In this document: positions 18,334 through 26,270 of the stretch, one piece after another
How the letters are laid out: each line of letters begins with the position of its first letter
Position numbering within the stretch: the first letter of the stretch is position 1
Source: Opitutia bacterium
Lineage (GTDB): Bacteria > Verrucomicrobiota > Verrucomicrobiia > Opitutales > Opitutaceae
Length of the DNA stretch: 34,777 nt
Reading direction: 5' to 3'
Assembly: GCA_947452315.1 (NCBI GenBank)
Contig: CANGCX010000019.1
Span: 1-34,777, forward strand
Program-made: the position numbers and the translations under genes
Notes under the pieces: generated by a model
The model's input: only the letters and a program-made list of their open reading frames with translations
Database searches by the model: none
Told to the model about the DNA's origin: nothing

Positions 18334-19256
18334 TTTCTGCCACCGACAAAGCATCCGCGATTCTAACTGAATCCGACTGGCTCGCCCGCCAAGCGGCTCA
18401 CGAAACGCGCGTGCGCGCCTGGACTGATCCACACCAAGCACGCGCCTCCCGTGGCGAGAAACATCCGGTGCACGATTTTCTTTTTAGTTACTACGCCTTC
18501 CGCGCCGCGTGGCTTCGTCGTTGGCATCCGGGCCCCGATGTCGTTCTCACGGGCGCCGCGGCTGAAACGTTTCTGCGTTGGCCCGAGTACCGCACGGTCG
18601 CACTCGACGAAGGCACCTTGGGTGTCGTTCTGGATCCCGGCACGCTGCCGGTTCATCGCCGCGTCTTCGTGACGTGGTTGCGCGATCTTCTGCAAACGAT
18701 GCAGACGCGCCCGGCGTTTTTCGGCTGCTTCGGTTTGCACGAATGGGCGATGGTTTATCGCCAAACGCCCGACGAGATTCGCCACAACGCTTACCCGCTA
18801 CGTTACCCACCCGATGCCTTAGCACGGATCGTCGAAGCCGCGCCCATCACGTGCACGCACTTTGATGCGTTTCGCTTCTTCACTGCACCCGCTCGTCCGC
18901 TCAACAAACTTCAACCGACCCGAGAGAGCGTCTCGCAACACGAGCAACGGGGCTGCCTCCACGCCGGCATGGATCTGTACAAATGGGCCTTCAAGCTTGC
19001 GCCATTCACGCCGAGCGAACTCGTCGCAGACGCATTTGAACTCGCCTGCGCCATTCGCGAAATCGACATGCGCGCCAGCCCATACGATCTCGCTGCCCTA
19101 GGCTACCCGCCCATCGCCATCGAAACGCCCTCCGGGCGCGCTGAGTACGAACAGTATCAACGCGCCTTCGCCGCTCGCGGAGAGCCCCTCCGCGCTCGTC
19201 TCCTTGCGGTTTGCGAACGCCTACTCGCCGCCCCGCTTGCGAACAGCACTCCTTAA
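18330..19256 (+). CDS. conserved protein often annotated as 3-methyladenine DNA glycosylase (function unproven)
   Basis: 308 residues, cytoplasmic, no membrane segment. I recognise the sequence pattern of a family seen in Actinobacteria and Myxobacteria: RGEKHPVHDFLFSYYAFR (41-58), a central FFGCFGLHEWAMVYRQ, THFDAFRFFTAPARPLN, QPTRESVSQHEQRGCLHAGMD (read with care) and DMRASPYDLAALGY. Database entries often call it 3-methyladenine DNA glycosylase, but I see neither an HhH-GPD motif nor an AAG-type fold signature, so the name is not supported by sequence. The invariant His, Asp, Glu and Arg residues suggest an enzyme. It is coupled to anmK by a 4-bp ATGA overlap, which hints at a metabolic rather than a DNA-repair role. 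Substrate unknown. Confidence 0.85.
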   Translation: MISATDKASAILTESDWLARQAAHETRVRAWTDPHQARASRGEKHPVHDFLFSYYAFRAAWLRRWHPGPDVVLTGAAAETFLRWPEYRTVALDEGTLGVVLDPGTLPVHRRVFVTWLRDLLQTMQTRPAFFGCFGLHEWAMVYRQTPDEIRHNAYPLRYPPDALARIVEAAPITCTHFDAFRFFTAPARPLNKLQPTRESVSQHEQRGCLHAGMDLYKWAFKLAPFTPSELVADAFELACAIREIDMRASPYDLAALGYPPIAIETPSGRAEYEQYQRAFAARGEPLRARLLAVCERLLAAPLANSTP

Positions 19257-19270
19257 TCTAACCTGCACGA

Positions 19271-19987
19271 ATGAAATCAATTTTTGCCGTGGGCGCATTC
19301 GCCTTGTTTACGACGATTCACCTCACGCCCATCCAAGCCGCCGCTACCAACACGACGGTTGCTGCTGCCGCCGCGGGTAATCTCGCCGGTAAGGTCGTGG
19401 AGACGATGGACGCCGCCACGTACACGTACGCGTTAATCGATACGGGCGCGGCGAAAGCCTGGGTCGCCGCTCCTCAATTCTTCGTGAAAGTCGGCGACAC
19501 TCTGGCAGTGGCCGACGCTATGCCGATGAATCAATACCGCAGCAAAACGCTCAACCGCACTTTTGAGGTCGTCTACTTCAGCGGCAACGTTCGCGTGAAC
19601 GGAAAGCCGGCAATCGCCTCGGCTTCCTCCACTAACACGCCCACTTCGGCCGCGTCTAAGTCCCTAAATCTCGCCAACATCCCGCGCGCACCTGATGGCC
19701 AGACCGTTGCGGAAATCCTTGAGGGCAAAAATAAATTCGCCGGTCAACCGATCGCGGTCCGGGCCCGCGTGGTAAAATATAATGCGCAGATCCTCGGTAA
19801 AAATTGGGTGCATCTGCGCGATGGTTCCGGCGCCGAGGGTACCAATGACCTCACCGTTACCACCAACGTCGAAGTCAAAGTCGGCGACCTCGTGCTCGTC
19901 ACCGGCAAGCTCGCGACCAACCGTGATTTCGGTAGCGGCTACACCTATGCCGCGATTGTCGAAGACGCGGTGGTTATCGTCCAATAA
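19271..19987 (+). CDS. secreted NrfJ-like protein with two OB-fold domains
   Basis: 238 residues with a signal peptide (1-23). Two similar halves follow. Residues about 37-105 (GKVVETMDAATYTYALIDTG ... MPMNQYRSKTLNRTFEVVYF) match the small NrfJ/DUF4369-like beta-barrel proteins. Residues about 140-238 (EILEGKNKFAGQPIAVRARVVKYN ... KNWVHLRDGSG ... VLVTGKLATNRDFGSGY) form a nucleic-acid-type OB fold. The halves are joined by a Ser/Thr/Ala-rich linker. In NrfJ this fold was proposed to bind metal or haem parts; here the role is unknown. No Cys is present, so covalent haem or metal-thiolate binding is unlikely. It sits 14 bp after the preceding gene and 34 bp before the next in the anmK unit. Confidence 0.83.
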   Translation: MKSIFAVGAFALFTTIHLTPIQAAATNTTVAAAAAGNLAGKVVETMDAATYTYALIDTGAAKAWVAAPQFFVKVGDTLAVADAMPMNQYRSKTLNRTFEVVYFSGNVRVNGKPAIASASSTNTPTSAASKSLNLANIPRAPDGQTVAEILEGKNKFAGQPIAVRARVVKYNAQILGKNWVHLRDGSGAEGTNDLTVTTNVEVKVGDLVLVTGKLATNRDFGSGYTYAAIVEDAVVIVQ

Positions 19988-20021
19988 ACATCGTTTTGAC
20001 CTTCGCGCTCATCCTCCCGCC

Positions 20022-21083
20022 ATGCCCAACACCCTGACGCGGAAAAAACCTACCTTTCCTGTCAGCCCGGATCTGCTCGGCTACCTGCGTCGCTACAAAC
20101 GTGAGCGCGACCTCTCCGTCACTTATGAACGGCTGCGCGCTTTTCAGGAAGTTATTCCACTCACTGACGCCAAAGGTGCTCCCACGCTTTGGGACACCGT
20201 CATTTACGACGGCGCGGAGATGCGCGAACTTAACGAGGCGCTGAAACTCGTTTACGCTTTGCTCAAAGTTGACGGCGATCTCTCCGTCATGAGCCACCTT
20301 TACGTGGACCGCATCGACTACTGCACCTTCGGCAACTCCACGCCGTTTCGCATCCGTATCGTCAATGCCTTCAACGATAATCAGGATTACTTTTACGTCA
20401 AAAAGGCCGACGCCTCTCGCATTTACGGTCTCGAGCTCGAACACCTGCTCTCGCCTAACCGTCTAAATTTCATCACGCACGGCTCGACCCTGATCGAGGA
20501 ACACATCATCGGCCTGCCCGGCGATGTCTTCATCGATCAATGGTTAAAGCGCCCCGAGTTACGGCCAATTCGTGTCGCCAAAGAACTCGTGAAATTCAAT
20601 GAGCGCTGTTTTGTCCGACTGCTCGGTGACATGCGTAGCTACAATTTTGTAGTTCAACTGACGCCCGATTTTGACGACTGGCAGGTGCGCATCCGCGCCA
20701 TGGATTTTGACCAGCAAAGCTACAACAGCCGAAAGAACTTTTACCTCCCTCAGTTTTTTAAGGAAAACACCGAGCTCACGCTTTTCTGCGCCAAGCACCT
20801 TCGCCACGAAACCGCCAACCAGTACCAGCGCGAGGAACAGACGCTCTTACTTCAACGCGCTAGCTTGGCCTCCGAACGTCTTAGCTTGCTTCTGCACACC
20901 ATGAGCGGCGACTCGATCTCTCCGCCTGAAAAAATCCACGAATTGCGCACCGGTCTCGCCGAACACTACGGTCGCGACGCGTACTTGCGCTGCGAATCTA
21001 TGGGTGCACTCATTCGCGAAAATCTCGAATCGATTCGCCGCAACGTCGGACGCCCCATCGTCCCTGAACTTGTGCCCGAGTAA
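20022..21083 (+). CDS. unrecognised protein with kinase-like fold motifs
   Basis: 353 residues from ATG 20022; a longer frame from 19782 overlaps the previous gene and has no sensible sequence. I do not recognise the family. The middle shows a pattern like the protein-kinase-like/aminoglycoside-phosphotransferase fold: FYVKK (124-128, candidate ATP-binding Lys) then an acidic helix GLELEHLL (136-143), a hinge-like LIEEHIIGLPGDVF (157-170), a catalytic-loop-like GDMRSYN (202-208; Asp-to-Asn spacing equals that of GDLHxxN) and MDFD (227-230, like the metal-binding IDFD). It is soluble, with helical N- and C-terminal regions (residues 1-90 and 255-353). It is last in the anmK unit, 34 bp after the OB-fold gene and followed by a terminator-like hairpin. 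A kinase assignment is inference from motif order alone. Confidence 0.85.
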   Translation: MPNTLTRKKPTFPVSPDLLGYLRRYKRERDLSVTYERLRAFQEVIPLTDAKGAPTLWDTVIYDGAEMRELNEALKLVYALLKVDGDLSVMSHLYVDRIDYCTFGNSTPFRIRIVNAFNDNQDYFYVKKADASRIYGLELEHLLSPNRLNFITHGSTLIEEHIIGLPGDVFIDQWLKRPELRPIRVAKELVKFNERCFVRLLGDMRSYNFVVQLTPDFDDWQVRIRAMDFDQQSYNSRKNFYLPQFFKENTELTLFCAKHLRHETANQYQREEQTLLLQRASLASERLSLLLHTMSGDSISPPEKIHELRTGLAEHYGRDAYLRCESMGALIRENLESIRRNVGRPIVPELVPE

Positions 21084-21089
21084 ATCAGG

Positions 21090-21122
21090 GCGGCTAGCGC
21101 CGCAGCTTTTAAGTTATTTTTT
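21090..21122 (+). terminator. rho-independent terminator-like hairpin after the anmK unit
   Basis: GCGGC (21090-21094) pairs with GCCGC (21099-21103) around a 4-nt loop, followed by a T-rich tail ending in six T. It lies 7 bp after the stop of the last gene of the unit. The T-run starts late, so efficiency is uncertain. Confidence 0.5.
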
Positions 21123-21161
21123 GGTCGCACCTCTTAACGTTCGTTTTTCTAACCCCACCCG

Positions 21162-22847
21162 ATGCGTCATTTATTTTTTTGCCTCTTTCTTTTAGCCACC
21201 GGCGCATTGCGCGCTGCTGTGCCCGCCTCGTTCCCGGTCACAATCCACATCGATGCCGCCCAACCGGGCGCTGAACTAAAACCGATTTATCGTTTCTTCG
21301 GTGCCGATGAGCCCAATTACGCTTACATGAAGGACGGGAAAAAACTCCTCAGCGATATCGGTCAACTTGGCTCGTTCGCCGCGCCCGCCTATTTTCGCAC
21401 CCATAGTCTGCTTGTAACCGGCGATGGCACACCCGCCCTCAAATGGGGCAGCACCAACCTTTACACCGAAGACGCGCAAGGCCGCCCGGTGTACGATTGG
21501 ACGATCGTTGATCGCATTTTTGACACGTACCTCGCCCGCGGCGTGAAACCTTACGCCCAGATTGGTTTCATGCCCGAAGCCCTCTCGACCCAGCCCAAAC
21601 CCTATCAACATCAGTGGCGCCCAGGGTTTCCTTATAGCGAAATTTACACCGGCTGGGCCTACCCGCCGAAGGATTACACGAAATGGGCCGAGCTCGTTTA
21701 TCAATGGGTCACGCACTGCGTCGCGCGCTACGGCGCCGCCGAGGTCTCTTCGTGGTATTGGGAAGTATGGAACGAAGCCAATATCTCTTACTGGAAAGGT
21801 ACGCCCGAGGAATTCCGCAAACTCCACGACTATGCTATCGATGCCGTGCGTCGTGCGTTGCCTTCGGCCCGAGTCGGCGGCCCTGATACCGCCGGTGATG
21901 GCGGTAAGTTCATGCAGGATTTTCTCGAACACGCCCTGCATGGTAAAAATTTTTCGACCGGCCAAATCGGCACGCCGCTGGATTTTCTCTCCTTTCATGC
22001 CAAGGGATCACCCACGTTTATCGACGGGCACGTGCGTACCGGTCTCGCTGCCCAACTAAACACCATCGACAGGGCCTTCGCGCGCTTTGCCTCTTTCCCC
22101 GAACTCAAAGGTAAGCCCATCGTAATTGGTGAATCCGACCCTGATGGATGCGCAGCCTGCCAAGGTCCACAACTCGCGTACCGTAATACGACGATGTATT
22201 CCAGCTACACCGCCGCTGCTTTCGCGCGCAAACACTTGCTCGCTGAAAAACACGGCGTGAACCTTGAGGGCGCCGTCACCTGGGCTTTCGAGTTCGAAGA
22301 TCAGCCCTACTTCGCGGGCTTCCGCGTCATGGCGAGCAACGGCCTCACGCTACCGGTCTTCAATGTTTTTCGCATGATGGCCAAAATGTCTGGCCGCCGT
22401 CTCTCCGCCGTGAGCTCCGGGGATCCCGGGGTCGAATCCATCATCAAAAACGGCGTCCATGGCGCCAGCGCCGATGTCGCCGCACTGGCGAGTCTAGACT
22501 CCGCCCGCCGCCAACTGTGTGTTCTTGTGTGGCATTACCACGACGATGATATTCCCGGCGCCACGGCCGAGATCGAGCTCACCTACGCCGGGCTGCCCAC
22601 CGAAGCCGCCGCGCTGCGTCTAATGCACTACCGTGTCGATGCCAACCACAGCAACGCTTACGCTCTGTGGCTCGCCCTCGGCTCGCCCAACGCACCCACC
22701 CGCGCGCAATACGCTCAACTCGAAACCGCCGCCCAACTCGCCCAGCTGGAAACCTCTCCCAGCAGCCTCAGCGCCGCCGGTGGAGTAGCCACGTTAAAAT
22801 TTCCACTCCCACGCCAAGCCGTTTCACTGCTGATTTTAAATTGGTAA
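21162..22847 (+). CDS. secreted GH39-type glycoside hydrolase (beta-xylosidase-like)
   Basis: 561 residues with a signal peptide (1-18). A GH39-type TIM barrel follows, with general acid E205 in VWNEAN and nucleophile E324 in VIGESD. TWAFEFEDQPYF and the C-terminal beta-sandwich (about 430-561) fit the family. Known GH39 activities are beta-xylosidase, alpha-L-iduronidase and some beta-galactosidases or arabinofuranosidases, so substrate is open. The two cysteines after the nucleophile (DGCAAC) could form a disulfide or bind metal. It is co-directional with an SGNH esterase gene 20 bp downstream; a glycosidase plus a deacetylase would suit acetylated xylan or a similar hemicellulose. It begins after the terminator of the anmK unit, so it is probably a separate operon. 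Confidence 0.9.
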   Translation: MRHLFFCLFLLATGALRAAVPASFPVTIHIDAAQPGAELKPIYRFFGADEPNYAYMKDGKKLLSDIGQLGSFAAPAYFRTHSLLVTGDGTPALKWGSTNLYTEDAQGRPVYDWTIVDRIFDTYLARGVKPYAQIGFMPEALSTQPKPYQHQWRPGFPYSEIYTGWAYPPKDYTKWAELVYQWVTHCVARYGAAEVSSWYWEVWNEANISYWKGTPEEFRKLHDYAIDAVRRALPSARVGGPDTAGDGGKFMQDFLEHALHGKNFSTGQIGTPLDFLSFHAKGSPTFIDGHVRTGLAAQLNTIDRAFARFASFPELKGKPIVIGESDPDGCAACQGPQLAYRNTTMYSSYTAAAFARKHLLAEKHGVNLEGAVTWAFEFEDQPYFAGFRVMASNGLTLPVFNVFRMMAKMSGRRLSAVSSGDPGVESIIKNGVHGASADVAALASLDSARRQLCVLVWHYHDDDIPGATAEIELTYAGLPTEAAALRLMHYRVDANHSNAYALWLALGSPNAPTRAQYAQLETAAQLAQLETSPSSLSAAGGVATLKFPLPRQAVSLLILNW

Positions 22848-22867
22848 AATTAACTTAGAAAAACCCC

Positions 22868-23842
22868 ATGTCTTATTCCCTACGCATCCCACGGCTGATT
22901 TGCTTTCTTTGCATGGTCGTTTGCGCCCGCGCCGGCGATGCCTTTACCCTGCCGCCAGCACTCGCGGCTGCACAACGCGTCGTGATTCTTGGTGATAGCA
23001 TTACCTATGGCGGAGCGTACGTGGATTTTATTGAAGCAGTCATCCACACCCGCCTACCGGCGTGGCGTGGCGAAATTATCGATGTCGGACTTTCGAGCGA
23101 AACCGTTTCCGGCCTCTCTGAAACCGGCCACGCCGCCGGTAAATTTCCTCGGCCTGATCTCCACGAACGCTTGGCGCGCGTTCTCGCGCAAACCAAGCCC
23201 AACGTCGTCCTCGCCTGCTACGGCATGAACGACGGGATTTATTTTCCCTTATCCGAAGAGCGTTTTGAGCGCTTCCGCGACGGCATGAATCGCTTGCACG
23301 ATGCCGTCGTCGCGGCCCACGCGACTTTGATTCACATCACCCCGCCGGTTTTCGATGCACGACCAATCGCGGCCAAAGTTCTGCCCGCTGGGCTCGAAGC
23401 CTACCCAACGCCGTTCGCCGGTTACGATGACGTGCTCACGCAGTATTCGGCGTGGCTCATCGCGCAGCGCGCCCGCGGCTGGGAGGTGATCGACGCGCAC
23501 ACGGCGATGTCCCACACGCTCGCTCAGCTACGCACGCGCGATCCCGCGTTTAGTTTTTCTAAGGACGGTGTGCACCCTGACGCCCTCGGACATGCGGTGA
23601 TGGCCCGCGCGATTCTCAATGCTTGGGGCCTGCGCCCTGATGAAGATGAGCTCCTCGGGCACCTCGCCACCAACCCCGACGGCGAGCTGATAAAACTGAT
23701 CCGTGAGCGTCGTAAGCTCCGCATGAATGCGTGGCTCACCGCCACCGGCCACCGACGCCCCGGAGTCGCAGCAGGCCTCCCGCTCGCTGAGGCCGAAAGC
23801 CGTGCCGCCGTCCTCACCGCGAAGATCCGCGCGTTGCCCTGA
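22868..23842 (+). CDS. secreted SGNH/GDSL hydrolase (probable carbohydrate esterase)
   Basis: 324 residues with a signal peptide (1-22). SGNH blocks are present: ILGDSITYGG with nucleophile S44, an oxyanion Gly in VGLSSET (73-79), GMND with N121, and DGVHPD with catalytic D233 and H236. The family deacetylates sugars or hydrolyses short esters and lipids. The link to a GH39 gene 20 bp upstream supports deacylation of a hemicellulose-like polymer. The region after the catalytic His (about 245-324) is a helical tail with a basic patch (KLIRERRKLR) that many PVC-group SGNH proteins share. Confidence 0.9.
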   Translation: MSYSLRIPRLICFLCMVVCARAGDAFTLPPALAAAQRVVILGDSITYGGAYVDFIEAVIHTRLPAWRGEIIDVGLSSETVSGLSETGHAAGKFPRPDLHERLARVLAQTKPNVVLACYGMNDGIYFPLSEERFERFRDGMNRLHDAVVAAHATLIHITPPVFDARPIAAKVLPAGLEAYPTPFAGYDDVLTQYSAWLIAQRARGWEVIDAHTAMSHTLAQLRTRDPAFSFSKDGVHPDALGHAVMARAILNAWGLRPDEDELLGHLATNPDGELIKLIRERRKLRMNAWLTATGHRRPGVAAGLPLAEAESRAAVLTAKIRALP

Positions 23843-23854
23843 GCCGCACCGTGT

Positions 23855-23871
23855 GCGTTATTTAATAACGC
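23855..23871 (+). terminator. palindromic hairpin after the GH39-SGNH operon
   Basis: GCGTTAT and ATAACGC pair perfectly (7 bp) around TTA, 12 bp after the stop codon, followed by CTTTCG. A second GC hairpin lies at 23923-23935 (CCGCC/GGCGG), with six T a few bases later. One or both probably end the upstream operon, just before the lipocalin gene. Confidence 0.5.
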
Positions 23872-23969
23872 TTTCGCCTCCGTGACGCTTCTTGCGGAAA
23901 TTCTTGGCGCAGATTTCGGCTTCCGCCGCTGGCGGTAGATCGTTTTTTGGCGTTCTGTAGCTAACCTCT

Positions 23970-24518
23970 ATGAGCCCTCAACTCCCGCACCTACTCGGCG
24001 CCTCGCTGCTTATGCTCACCACCTTGCTGGTTGGCTGCGCGAGTTCGCCCAAGCTCCCGCCGCTGCGCACGGTGCCATTTGTCGACCTCGAGCGTTACAC
24101 CGGCCGTTGGTATGTGATCGCCAATATTCCCTACTTTCTCGAGCGCGGTAAGGTCGCCAGCTACGACACCTATGCCCGCCGTCCCGACGGCACCTTTACC
24201 AACGACTTTACCTTCCGCCGCGGCACCTTTGACGCGCCGGAGGTCACGTGGCACGGCACGGCAAAAATCAAAAACAGCTCCACCAACGCAGAATGGGCCG
24301 TGCAGTTCATCTGGCCGTTCAATGCCGACTACCTCGTGATCGACCTCGATCCTGACTACCGTTGGGCCGTCATCGGTCACCCATCGCGCAAGCTGCTCTG
24401 GGTCCTCTCCCGCGACCGCCAACTCCCAGACGCCACCTATCAAGCCCTTGTCGCCCGCACCGCCGCCCAAGGCTACGACCCGACTCGAATCAAGAAGGTC
24501 CCGCAGCCGACCAACTGA
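23970..24518 (+). CDS. blc: bacterial lipocalin lipoprotein (Blc-like)
   Basis: 182 residues. A type II signal peptide ends in LVGC (Cys23), so the protein is lipid-anchored, probably to the outer membrane. Lipocalin motif 1 is YTGRWYVIANIP (starting near 42), and the third conserved region is VIGHPSRKLLWVLSRD. The remaining beta-barrel strands (YDTYARRPDGTF, EWAVQFIWPFNADYLVIDLD) match Blc, which binds fatty acids or lysophospholipids and is linked to membrane stress. The length matches Blc (about 177 residues). It stands alone: the upstream terminator separates it from the esterase gene, and an AT-rich gap with no gene follows (24519-24725). Confidence 0.93.
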   Translation: MSPQLPHLLGASLLMLTTLLVGCASSPKLPPLRTVPFVDLERYTGRWYVIANIPYFLERGKVASYDTYARRPDGTFTNDFTFRRGTFDAPEVTWHGTAKIKNSSTNAEWAVQFIWPFNADYLVIDLDPDYRWAVIGHPSRKLLWVLSRDRQLPDATYQALVARTAAQGYDPTRIKKVPQPTN

Positions 24519-24612
24519 TCAACGGGGCGCGACACACTCCCTTTTCGCACCTCGTCGCCCGGCGCGTAAGGATTGGAGATCGGATGCATATTGGAATTAT
24601 AGCTAAATTAGG

Positions 24613-24637
24613 GATATTATCATGAATAGATAATATC
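24613..24637. repeat. perfect inverted repeat in an AT-rich island
   Basis: GATATTATC at 24613-24621 and GATAATATC at 24629-24637 are perfect inverted copies (9 bp) with a 7-bp spacer. It lies in the only markedly AT-rich gap of this part of the window (24590-24720). It could be a dimeric-regulator site or a weak terminator of the lipocalin gene; no U-run follows. Confidence 0.6.
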
Positions 24638-24710
24638 GCTAACCTTGCTCAATATGAAGAGAGGAGAACGGTTCCCGAGTATCCAATGGAGCGTTAAGCC
24701 TGGATTTAAT

Positions 24711-24732
24711 AAAATGAGGTTCAGCTCATTTT
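24711..24732 (-). terminator. terminator hairpin overlapping the stop codon of the propeller gene
   Basis: AAAATGAG (24711-24718) and CTCATTTT (24725-24732) pair perfectly around a 6-nt loop. Read on the minus strand, the stem is followed by ATTAAATCC. The stem contains the TGA stop (24726-24728) of the propeller gene, so the hairpin forms at the very end of the coding sequence. Confidence 0.55.
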
Positions 24733-26270
24733 GTCGGCACCTTGTTCAACGAGTAGGCAATCGCGGGGTTCAGGGGTGACTCTCCCTGAGTGGAGGCGAG
24801 GCCTTTTAGGTTAAAATCATAGATAAAACCAGGTTTCAGGTCGGCGAACTGGACCTCAGCGCTGAGTCCATCGGCGCTCACGGTGACTTTTGACGGCGTG
24901 ATCTGGGTCAGCTCGGTCTGAGGCGAACCGTAGGGCTCGTGGTATTTGTAGTAGTAACGGCGCACCGGCCACCGCGTAAGCTCTGCGGCACCGGCAGCCA
25001 GCGGAGCGGTAAAGGTGAAACGGAAACCGTGCGGCGTCGCGTGCATCGTGAGTACTTCGAACGGCGTCTTCGTGAGCTTCACCGTACCGATGCCTTCACC
25101 GCCGGCCCAAATCAAATGGGTGCGACCGAGGTAAAGGGTGTCGCCGACGAACAGCAGGCGGTGGATCCCGCCGCGCAGCGCCGGAGAATCGAGGAAACTC
25201 ACGCACGCGCCCTGCCACACGCCGTCGACTTGCTCGGGCAGGAGTCGGAGCACGCGGCCAGAATTCATCTCCCCCACAATCAGCTGTCCGCCAAACGAAC
25301 CCCACGCCGGCGTCTGCGGGATAAGAATCATCTCGGTCGGCGAGCTCGCGTAGAAACTGTGCGGCAGGTTGATCGCCGCCACCGTGCGTAGGGCGTTGAG
25401 TTTCTCGATTGGGAGCTTGAGCGGCTCGGAGCCGTCCCAGTCGGTCCGCCAAACCAGACTCGCCGGATGACCATAAAAAGCGCCGCGTTTGACCACGTGC
25501 ACGGGACTGGTGCCGCGCCAATCGCCTTGGTTATCGTTAATGAAAAAATTGCCCGCCGCATCGAAGCCCATGCCGTCGGGCGAACGGAAACCAGTCGCAA
25601 ATAGCTGCGCCGCGCCGGAGGCTTCGTCGATCTCGATGATGCACCCGCGCCACTTCACACGCCCATACATGCGGCCCGCCTCGGTCGAGTTTTTCTTCCA
25701 ATCGGCTACATCGTAGAATTTCTCGCGCGGTAGGCCGATAGGACTCCACTCGCCTCGGATTTCCTCGCGGATGGTGTCGCCCGCGGAAGCGAGGTTAAGG
25801 CTCACGTAGAGTTTGCCGTTGGGCCCGCGTACGGGGCCAAAGGCGAACTCGTGGTAGTTGCCGGTCATACCAAAGTCGTCGAAGAGGGTCTCGTAACGGT
25901 CGGCGACGCCGTCGCCATCGGTATCACGTAGACGAGTAAGCTCGGGGCGCTGCATCACCAGTAAGCTGCCGTCTTTACTGAGCAACAATCCAAGTGGCTC
26001 GTGCAGACCTTCAGCGAATATTTTCCAGCTCAGCGTCTTGAAATCATAAAACGCGACTTGGCCGTGGTGAAATGCCGCCGCGAGTCGACCGTCGGGCAAA
26101 AGCGCCAGGCCGCCGAGCTGCGGATCGACCCCGGGAGGCGTGGAGATTTTGCCGATAGCGTAGTGTTGAGCAACGCGCGCATCGGCCGTCGTCGTAGTCT
26201 CGGCAGCGCTGGCGAAGGTACTCACCGCGAAGAGCGCGAGCAGGAGGGGAGAACGTTTCACGGGGTTCAT
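24726..26270 (-). CDS. secreted beta-propeller protein (PQQ/sorbosone dehydrogenase-like)
   Basis: 514 residues from the ATG at 26270, which overlaps the cupredoxin stop in ATGA and begins a signal peptide (MNPVKRSPLLLALFAVSTFASA); a longer frame from 26372 lies inside the upstream gene. Repeated propeller strands follow: GGLALLPDGRLAAAF, LHEPLGLLLSKDGSLLV, FRSPDGMGFDAAGNFFINDNQGDW and FGGQLIVGEMNSGRVLRL. A calcium-type DTDGDGVADRYE loop lies near residue 120. This is the soluble-aldose/sorbosone-dehydrogenase-like propeller common in PVC bacteria as part of larger proteins. Here there is no CxxCH haem motif in the protein, so electrons would have to leave through a partner such as the neighbouring cupredoxin. 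The enzymatic role is inferred; cofactor residues for PQQ could not be confirmed. Confidence 0.85.
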   Translation of the reverse strand: MNPVKRSPLLLALFAVSTFASAAETTTTADARVAQHYAIGKISTPPGVDPQLGGLALLPDGRLAAAFHHGQVAFYDFKTLSWKIFAEGLHEPLGLLLSKDGSLLVMQRPELTRLRDTDGDGVADRYETLFDDFGMTGNYHEFAFGPVRGPNGKLYVSLNLASAGDTIREEIRGEWSPIGLPREKFYDVADWKKNSTEAGRMYGRVKWRGCIIEIDEASGAAQLFATGFRSPDGMGFDAAGNFFINDNQGDWRGTSPVHVVKRGAFYGHPASLVWRTDWDGSEPLKLPIEKLNALRTVAAINLPHSFYASSPTEMILIPQTPAWGSFGGQLIVGEMNSGRVLRLLPEQVDGVWQGACVSFLDSPALRGGIHRLLFVGDTLYLGRTHLIWAGGEGIGTVKLTKTPFEVLTMHATPHGFRFTFTAPLAAGAAELTRWPVRRYYYKYHEPYGSPQTELTQITPSKVTVSADGLSAEVQFADLKPGFIYDFNLKGLASTQGESPLNPAIAYSLNKVPTK

